Of a DNA stretch of 64,000 nt, positions 56,867-64,000 are shown in pieces. Below the pieces are notes generated by a model that did no database searches, was not told the origin of the DNA, and saw nothing but the letters and a program-made list of their open reading frames with translations. Each line of letters starts with the position of its first letter. Position 1 is the stretch's first letter. A program made the position numbers and the translations under genes. Source of the DNA: Anniella stebbinsi (Eukaryota > Chordata > Lepidosauria > Squamata > Anniellidae); NCBI GenBank assembly GCA_029215795.1, contig JARDYH010000003.1, forward strand, positions 266,714,562 to 266,778,561. The letters run 5' to 3'.

Positions 56867-57297
56867 GAGATTTTATCTGTGAAATTATCGTTAAAGGCAT
56901 TGTAGCGAACTGCCGAAGGCTCTAAAATCGGATTCAGGGGGGAAGGTGCCCAGGTTAGACCCCTCACCACCCTGAACAGTTCTGCTGGACGCGAATTCGC
57001 AGACGCAATGCGCACAGAGAAGAAAGCTTTCTTCGCTGCACGTATTGCCACCCCATAGGAACGAAGATGTTCTCTATGCCGTGTCTTGTCGGATAGAAGT
57101 CGAGTTTTCCGCCATCGGCGCTCCAGTCGTCGTCCTTTCCGCTTCAACTCCCTGAGGTCTTCCGTATACCAGGGCGCCCTGTTAGAAGCGGGTCGGAGAG
57201 AACGTTTGGGGGCGATCATGTCGATAGCCCTAGTTAGGTCCTGATTCCAGCTATCGACCAGGGCTTCTAGGATCGTCGAAAGCTCACTGTCTTTGCG
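56851..57297 (-). pseudogene. L2 ORF linker between endonuclease and RT (truncated)
   Basis: Encodes RAIDMIAPKRSLRPASNRAPWYTEDLRELKRKGRRLERRW on the minus strand, the basic helical linker found between the APE domain and RT in L2/CR1-type ORFs. The ATG listed at 57219 is internal; the frame stays open to about 57297, where homology stops. One frameshift separates it from the RT frame. Confidence 0.85.
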
Positions 57298-57404
57298 GGG
57301 AGGGAATGGAATGGAGTAGCAGAGACAAGGAACAGGAGCACTCCAGACTACAACTTTATGTTGCAGTTCCCACTGGTATGTCCTAATTCCGACTCGAGGA
57401 CTTT

Positions 57405-57560
57405 ATTTTACAGTTCATGTAATGTTTTTAATGTCTTTATTATTCTGTACTGTTTTTACATCGGTTGTATATTGCATTTTTATGTAAACTGCTTAGAGAT
57501 CTGAGGATGTCAAGTGGAATACAAGTTGTTGAAATAAAATAAATCAATAAGTAAATAAAG
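57405..57560 (+). mobile_element. LINE 3' end
   Basis: GTATATTGCATTTTTATGTAAACTGCTTAGAGATCTG and GGAATACAAGTTGTTGAAATAAAATAAATCAATAAG are a plus-strand LINE 3' terminus of the L2/CR1 group, with a short AATAAA-like tail. Confidence 0.7.
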
Positions 57561-57562
57561 GG

Positions 57563-57835
57563 AAACTGAGTATACACCGAATCAGACCACAGGTCCAAAA
57601 GAACCCAGTACCATCTATTAGCAGCAGCCTCAGGAAGGGATGCTCCCTGGCACTGTAGCCTGAATTTCTTTCAACTGGAGATGCTGGGAATTTTTAACTT
57701 ATTTATTTTTCAATTTACGAGTTGCCTTTCAGCCCAAATAAGGTTCCCAAGGCAATTTACAATTAGAGGGATTGAATTTAGGATGTTCTGTGGGCAAAAC
57801 ACGTGCTCCACTGCTAAGCTATGGCTGTCCCCTCA
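57563..57835 (-). mobile_element. tRNA-derived SINE split by a LINE tail
   Basis: The left part (57563-57695) has ACCGAATCAGACCACAGGTCC and AACTGGAGATGCTGGGAATTT. The right part (57770-57832) has GGATTGAATTTAGGATGTTCTGTG and TGCTCCACTGCTAAGCTATGG, the reversed tRNA-like head with A and B boxes on the minus strand. A piece resembling a LINE 3' UTR (57700-57768) interrupts it. Confidence 0.6.
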
Positions 57836-57839
57836 TCTC

Positions 57840-60416
57840 TGCACTGGCTTTCTTGTGCCAGAAAGCCTCATTTGTCAGATTGGAAGGCTCGAATCAGGAG
57901 AGTCTGAACTTCACAGTCATAACACAAGAGAAACACGTTTCAGGAGGCCAAGTCGCAATACTGCCTTCACAGGAGCCTAAAATCTGAATTTCACATTCAG
58001 AACAGCACAAAATGATAATGGTGAGAAATCCATCACCTTTCACCAATAGGGAGCTCGCAAGGCCCGAGACATTATGGTCCCTGAGACAAAGGACACACAC
58101 CCATCCCTATTTCATGTACCAGACACCAAATGGACTGGCAGTTGTATTTCCCTTCAACGGCACACTCCATCATAGCCAAGGTATCTTGGGGGGGGGGGGG
58201 GTACTGTAGGGTAGGGCGTGTGGCACACACATCTTTGCCCTCCAATATTTTGCTGCCGTTTTGTGCCCCGCAGTATCAACCACCTCACTCTGAGTAATGA
58301 TAAGGCGAGCCCTCAAATCTAGTCTGCCCACTCTATAGTAATCCCACTTCCTTTAAGACATTGTTCCAGAAAAGCAGCCTTCGACTGGAACACTAATCTT
58401 TATGATAGAAGTGTTCACGTTTAATAAATTGCACCAAGTTTTAGTAAACAAATCACAAAAGGATTATGACAGCAATTTTAGATAACAAACGCTAAAGCAA
58501 CAGAAAAAGTCAAGCAAACATCCTTTAGCCATTTCAACACTTTTGGAAACCTCTCCTGCTTGTTTCTGTTCATTTAAAAAAAGGAGCTTGGTTTAAATCA
58601 TCAGATATCAGGGGTAAATTGTACATAAGGTATTTTGGGATGTGTACAGGTGAAGATGACATAGTATAAAGAGAGACAGCTCACAGCACCTCTTAGCAAC
58701 CACGACAGCCCAACTTTACCATTTAAATGACAGCCCAGCAGATTGAATATCAGCTTAGCCAACAGTCGCCAAAGCCCCCTGCTTCAAGGGGGCCGCATCC
58801 ACCTATTTAATTTTGTAAAGTGCTGCAATAATATTTATCTGTTCATTTGTTTCCATCATTATCATGGCAACAGATGTGGGAAAAGGGGTGGTTTCTTGGG
58901 GATATCACAGGAGGCAGCCAATCGACACCGTCCATAGTTAGATTTTAGAGGTTTGGTGTGTTTCCTCTTTCCTAGCACCCTCTTAAGCTTTTCTGCTCTA
59001 AAACACTGTATGCATCTCCACTTTTTTTGGACCAGAACTGCACTGAGTAGAATCAAAACACCAATAAAATGGTGTTTGCCAAAGTTGGGGAATTATCCGG
59101 CTGCCCAGCTCCAAGTTTTAAGTCACCGGAGGCAGCTGAATTTGTGCACCCCTGACCTATAACATCTCTATCAGATTGTGTCAAAACCTTGTCTTGATAT
59201 CCCGCAAGGAAGATAATTCCACAACACTGTGCTCCCCACGTGGAGAGCTGCTCTTAATAGATTAGGAAGCTATTCCTCAGACGTCACAGAGCTCCACTGT
59301 CCCACATAGTTTAAAACGCCTGTATTGGTTTGAAGATGCATATGCTGCCTTTCCATCCAAAAACAGAATGGCTCATAGCATGAACCCATTTCTCAAAATC
59401 CTGGATCGAAAAACCAGCTGTCCCCAGGCAAACTCACTGCAGACTTACCCACCCTCACTCACACCTGAAGAGTATAAGCAAGAAGACCCTGCCCACATCA
59501 GGGTCTTCTTGCACACAGAGCTTCACTTCCAGAGGGCAAGATGCCAACTCCCACGGAACACAGTGCCTTTCAGCTAATAGAGCATCCATAATGTATATAT
59601 CTTGACGTTAACTGCCTTGCCAAATGCTGGCAAGCCCTTAGCCTTGACCTTTCCATTTCTAAGGACAGTTTTAGAGACAGTGGTCTTGGAACACGTCCAG
59701 CTGTATCTCGATCTGGCAAGACATCTTGGATCCACCACCCAAAAAAAGATTCAGTTTGTTTTTATACCCAGAGACACTATGATTAATATCCGTTATGTCT
59801 GATGATCTCCTTCAAGTGACAAAAACATCAAGAAAGTATTTCTTTCTTTTGTTCCTTCCTTCCTTCCTTCTTTCTTTCTTTCTTTCTTTCTTTCCTTCCC
59901 CCACCCCACATTTTTCCTTTCCGACTGCAACTGGCCAACTTTGCTGATAAGGAGCCACCTCTCTACTGTCGTTGGTGTCTAAATTACAGGCAACCAATTT
60001 CACTTGGGATTACAGCTAAAAGGAAAGGAGCACAGCTGCCAACCTGTCTACAGTCATCGCTCCATTATGGGGAATTAATCTCAGCGCGTTCCGCTGTGGT
60101 CGGATGCCTCTTTCACTTCAGGATCTGATTTATGGACATCTGAAGTCTGGCTGGGCCTGCCAATTGTTGCCTCGTCTTCAGGCAGGCGGTTATAAAATTG
60201 GCAGGAAATGGGCATGTTCAGATTAAGAAAGAAGATCAGCCCAAGTGTCAGGGGTCATTTAAAAAGCTGCCACGAAACACCAACAGGAGAGTACTTTGTA
60301 GATGGGAGTGACAAGAGCAATGGGTCAGTCCGGGGTTCCTAGTCCTCAACCAAGAACCGCATAGTCTGATGCTAGGACCTAGCCATGTCATCTACCATGA
60401 ACTGGTCTCGGGTCTC
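57840..60416. other. Unassigned sequence
   Basis: G-run at 58190-58202 and a CTTT-type array at 59836-59899. No gene or repeat family is recognised across 2.5 kb. Confidence 0.45.
59836..59899. repeat. (TTCC)n(TTTC)n microsatellite
   Basis: A polypyrimidine tetranucleotide array mixing TTCC and TTTC units. Confidence 0.95.
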
Positions 60417-60419
60417 AGA

Positions 60420-60950
60420 GGCCCTTTCCGCACCAGCCATTTTCCCCGTGGCTGCCCCTGCCTGCTCGCGGGGAGTCCGCACGACGCACAGGGCATCCCG
60501 CGAGCAGGCAGGGGCCAGCCCTCCATTTTCCTGGGAGTTCAGGGAATGCAATTATCCTGATACGTTCCCTGCTCCTGGGAGGGAAGCGAGACAGGCGGCT
60601 GGTGTGGCCGCCCAGCATGGGCGCAGCAGCGCTTACCCGCAAGTAAGCGCAGCTGCAAACTGGGCACGGAGCTGGGCACGGCTCCATGCCCAGCAGAGAA
60701 GGGGGTGGCACCAGTTTCACCACCCCCGGGAGGGCAGGGAGGGGGTGGGGGACCATGCACGTTTTTTTTTATTTACTTTGGCACATGAACGCTCATCATC
60801 GTTTAAAAAAGAAAAAAAATGGCAGCCACAAGTAGCAACGGGCCAGGAGAAGCCCAGCCCGTTGCAATGCGGAGTCTTCACACCGAACCCGGCTCACTTC
60901 CAGGTTCAGCCACTTCAAGCCCTCTCCGCCCCTATGGTGCAGAAAGGGCC
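60420..60950 (+). mobile_element. Family C-type MITE, copy 6 (GC-rich)
   Basis: A 531-bp element with ends GGCCCTTTCCGCACCAGCC and ATGGTGCAGAAAGGGCC and an exact AGA duplication (60417-60419 and 60951-60953). Internal palindromes CTTACCCGCAAGTAAGCGC (60633) and CCTGCTCGCGGGGAGTCC...CCCGCGAGCAGG (60461-60510) are present. It is the most CpG-rich copy. The 201-codon frame across it is not a known protein. Confidence 0.85.
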
Positions 60951-60953
60951 AGA

Positions 60954-62345
60954 GTCTTCTTCAGGAGCAGAAAGAAACCACAGAGTATAGGATTAGCACC
61001 TGCAACCGGCAAACAATACAAAGCCTGGCCTTCTATCCCTGCCTCATCTACAGAGCAGCACCTTCTGCTTACTGCACTGCAGGTTCAAGCTCAAGCTCCC
61101 AACTGCAACTTTTTCCTAGGCTGGCCACTTACGCATCACCAAAAAAGAGGGGGGAAAGGGGGCAGATATTTGCATAAGATTTGCATCTGCTAATTTATTT
61201 GCATAGATGCACATTTAAAAATAGAAAACGGAATCCATCTCACTAGAGTGGGGAAGACTGTGAACTGGTCACTGGTATACCTGCTTAGTCTGCTGTCCAG
61301 GTGCTAAGTGTTAGCGGACAACTGCAAAGCCCCTACTCTCCCTTCTTAGGGATCTTTATCTTGGAACCAGACTCAGATTGGACAACCCTTCAAATAGAGA
61401 ACAGATTCAAATAGAGGAGTGTCCTCTGACAACCTTTCAAATAGAGGACTATCCACTGTAATGTAGGATACATGGCCACCTAGCTGTCCCTTGCCCAAAT
61501 CTCGGTCCCTAGTGCCAGTTCCTCAACTCCAGGAACTGACCTCAAGGGCCTCAATTTGTGCAACACTTCCTCAGCTCTGGACCTTAATTCAGGTACGGCT
61601 GCCCAGAGCCCCATCTTACCGTTCCTGGCTGGTTTAAAGCATGCTGTTATTGTGCAGAGTAAGCACATGCAGTTCCTATCAGCAGCATGGCATTCATGCA
61701 CCACTCAAACAAATCCCCCAGTAGTTCATAATGACAAATTAGGCAGGAGGAGACTACAGGGGAATTGAAGGGTGGCGTAGTCCACATTGGCAGGAGGTAG
61801 AAAACCTTGTACAGCTTCTAATCCCAGTTACTGCTTCCCTGCCTGTGTTTAAAGCACAAGTTCAAAAGAAATGGGTAGCTCCTGTCCCAACGTACCCTCA
61901 AGTTGTGAAACAGAAGACCTCTCTAGTGGCAACGCCATTGACTCATTCATTTATTCTAAGCAAAATTCTGTAGAAATGTGGGGTTTGGAATCTATAGGAA
62001 GTTTAAGACAAGCCCCCCTCCCCAACTCAGTACAATTCGCAATGTTTCTCAAGCACTGGGGTAGCGAGGGAGAGGCGAGGAAAGGCTTCCCAACTCTATG
62101 CCTAAAGCGGCATCTGAAGTGAATTGGGAGGACCATGGTGAGGTGAAACACAACCACAGAACTTTCGAGGGAAGCTTAAGAGGGTTTTTGATACAATGAG
62201 CAAAATGTATGGGGGAAAAGGGTTGCATATTTCTAAATTATCTTTACACATGTGCTACTTTCCAATGGACCATAGAGATCACAGTGGGAGGCAAGGAAGG
62301 GGAAGAACTACATGAAGACCCTAGTAGTTCAAATCTGCAAGTGAT
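60954..62345. other. Unassigned sequence
   Basis: No recognised element. Confidence 0.45.
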
Positions 62346-62354
62346 GTTTTAGTC

Positions 62355-62677
62355 TAGGGTGATCCTATGAAAAAGAGGACAGGGCTCCTGTATCTTTAAC
62401 AGCTGTATTGATGAAAAGGCAATTTCAGCAGGTGTCATTTGTATGCATGCAGCACCTGGAGGAATTCCCTCTTCATCACCACAGTTAAAGCTGCAGGAGC
62501 CCAGCCCTCTTGACCAGATTCAAAAGAGAGCAGAGCTCCTGCAGCTTTAACTGTTATGATGAAGAGGGAATTCCACCAGGTTCTGCATGCATACAAATGA
62601 TACCAGCTGACATTCCCCTTTCTACACAACTGCTAAATATACAGGAGCCCTGTCCTCCTTTCCGGATGGTCACCCTA
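62355..62677 (+). mobile_element. Family A hAT-like MITE, copy 7
   Basis: Starts TAGGGTGATCCTATGAAAAA and ends TCCTTTCCGGATGGTCACCCTA, with the central block CCCTCTTGACCAGATTCAAA. TGTTTTAG (62345) and TGTTTTAC (62678) are a near-repeat, but two extra bases on the left blur the duplication. Confidence 0.87.
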
Positions 62678-62689
62678 TGTTTTACTGAA

Positions 62690-62800
62690 CTCTTATCTAC
62701 AAACCGTTTTTCATCTGGACAGAAAGCTCAAAGCAGATTACAACCATGCACACATAATATCAACCATATACAAGATAATGAAAATCCAAGATTCATCAGC
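62690..62800 (-). mobile_element. LINE 3'-end fragment
   Basis: CAAACCGTTTTTCATCTGGAC and CAAAGCAGATTACAACCATG resemble a reversed LINE 3' UTR. Decayed. Confidence 0.5.
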
Positions 62801-62959
62801 CAGCCTGTTTGATTTGATGCATCCCACCAACTTTGCAACTTTTTTTGTGAATGGATTCATCAGGACTGGAACTCTAAGGAACCCTTTGGCCTAGTCCAAA
62901 AGACCAAAACAGCTGCCTGTTGCAGGGACCTGAGCTACCTGACCGGCTGTGTAAGACAG

Positions 62960-63050
62960 CTTTTCTCCAGATATGTTTGACTGCAACTCCCATCATTCAC
63001 AGCCAGCAGCAGGGCCACTGGCTTGGAGGAAACCACGTTGCTCTTCCACT
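62960..63050. mobile_element. Family E repeat, partial
   Basis: CTCCAGATATGTTTGACTGCAACTCCCATCATTC with a weak facing arm; a half copy of the hairpin. Confidence 0.55.
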
Positions 63051-63660
63051 AGCCCTTTCTCCCCCACCTTCATCCTAGAAGACTATATATGTGATTTGGA
63101 CAGCGTGGAGAATGCATTATAAAACTGATGTCAAAACTGAGCTTTATGAAGAAGACCAGAAGTCCAAGCGTGCCGGTTTGCTGCGACACTTAATTTTTAT
63201 TTTTATTTTCCAAATACAAACAAACTTGCCTTTCTTGGATTACGTAAATTATGTGTGATTGGTGGGAGCATTCCCCTGTCAAGCGCTGCATCTGAAAAAA
63301 GTAATAATAACCCATTCTAATGCCTTCAACAGGTAAAAGATTATCTGAGGAACCTAGTGATCAGTGACCGGTTAAAGGGCTTGCTTGTCCTGGCAACTAA
63401 AAAACTGGTTGTCAAAATCTCTGGATCTGAAGGAAGCTGTTGACAGATTGGCTTCAGCTCATAACAACAGGCGTATCCTGCTTCAATAAACTAAACTAAA
63501 CTAATACATTACAAACACAGGGCCTATTACATAAATTATTATGCATCATACATATCCAAAAATATCCTTGGCCCTTCAGTAAAGTTCTTGGTCATTCCTT
63601 TGCCTCTCAGAAAAGGATTGTTCTAGAGTCACCACTGAGGACTAGGTATGTAGGATTCAA
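63051..63660. other. Unassigned sequence
   Basis: Nothing recognised. Confidence 0.45.
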
Positions 63661-63663
63661 AGC

Positions 63664-63803
63664 AACGTTCCCCAAATTGGTGCCCTCCAGATGTTGGGGA
63701 CTACAACTCCCACCAGCCCCAGCCAACACAGCCACTTACCTGGAATGATGGAGGCAGTTCAAAAGATCTAGAGGACACCAGGTTGGGGAAGGTTGATTCA
63801 GAG
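63664..63803. mobile_element. Family E hairpin repeat
   Basis: AACGTTCCCCAAATTGGTGCCCTCCAGATG on the left mirrors ATCTAGAGGACACCAGGTTGGGGAAGGTTG on the right; core ACTACAACTCCCACCAGCCCC. The clearest copy of the family in the window. Confidence 0.8.
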
Positions 63804-64000
63804 GAGGAACAGTTCATGATCCTCAACAGAGAGGAGGAAATCACGTGGCTATGACTAAAAATATGAAAATAACCAAGAACATTAATGATGTTCTCCCATC
63901 TAGGGGCCCATGCACAACTTGTCACCCACCACCTGGGCCGCAACCCATCAGCCATGGATTGTGGCCTCCCTAGGGTCTTCACAACCCCCCTCATTTTGCA

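Larger units (their letters stand above)
49381..57297 (-). mobile_element. L2-clade LINE interrupted by a full-length L1
   Basis: Its 3' tail is (AAT)n at 49381-49411 as read here, then the 3' UTR TACCCGCCTCTCCGTCTGGA up to 49478. The element resumes at 55142 with GATTAAAACATGACACATA after the L1, and continues through the C-terminus, RT and linker to about 57297, where it is 5' truncated. The endonuclease is missing. The same joined sequence, without L1, is seen in the fragments at 28210-28290 and 40400-40500. Clade assignment follows RT motifs such as [16 protein letters not shown] and GVPQGAILSP. Confidence 0.93.

Noticed and set aside
60385..60990. 201-codon frame as a gene
   Set aside because: Covers a GC-rich family C element; no known domain.
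1..64000. Bacterial or phage origin
   Set aside because: L1, L2, CR1 and SINE content, microsatellites and low coding density are vertebrate features.
1..64000. Endogenous retrovirus or other viral insert
   Set aside because: No LTR pair, no gag, protease, integrase or envelope motif was seen on either strand.

Overview
The window looks like nuclear DNA of a squamate reptile (lizard or snake), from an intergenic or intronic region with no recognisable host exon. The inference rests on the repeats. There are L2-clade and CR1-type LINEs, including the CR1 3' motif ATCATAGAATCATAGAAT. There is an L1 lineage of the non-mammalian type, and many LINE 3' ends with a GTAAGCCACCTTGAG-like or TTTATACCGCC-like tail. 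Hairpin MITEs are frequent, and there are GATA, ATT, TTG, CA and AT microsatellites. I found no rRNA gene, no functional tRNA gene and no CRISPR array. Most open frames are chance frames or lie inside transposons.

The main coding content is transposon derived. A nearly complete L1 element (about 49479-55125, + strand) has an ORF1, an ORF2 broken by several frameshifts and stops, a 3' A-rich tail and a perfect 16-bp target site duplication (TSD). It sits inside the 3' UTR of a minus-strand L2-clade LINE (49381-57297). That L2 still carries an uninterrupted 536-codon reverse transcriptase frame. A second L2 copy (40341-42713, minus) is split by two hAT-type MITEs, and comparison with the intact L2 confirms both empty sites and their 8-bp TSDs.

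From left to right: 0-9 kb holds family D, A and B MITEs, two microsatellites and a nested cluster (6340-7350). 9-22 kb is dense in MITEs of families A to D, with CR1 ends and a tRNA-derived SINE. 22-40 kb is mostly unassigned sequence with LINE ends, a minus-strand L1 remnant beside a GATA array, and a MITE at 35.5 kb. 40-57 kb is the LINE-rich block. 57-64 kb is mostly unassigned, with a GC-rich family C MITE at 60.4 kb and a family A copy at 62.4 kb.

Non-autonomous DNA transposons carry most of the structure. Family A (seven copies, about 320 bp, 8-bp TSD, hAT-like) appears to be a dimer of a hairpin. Families B, C and D end in GGCC-like termini and show 3-bp TSDs (TTA, TAA, AAA, AGA, CAT, TAT, ATT), which best fits PIF/Harbinger-like mobilisation. 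No transposase for any of these families is visible here, so they must have been mobilised in trans. Nesting gives a relative order: L2 first, then L1 and family A; a TA-flanked MITE came after family A. All family names are assignments by structure and remembered sequence features; no database search was possible.
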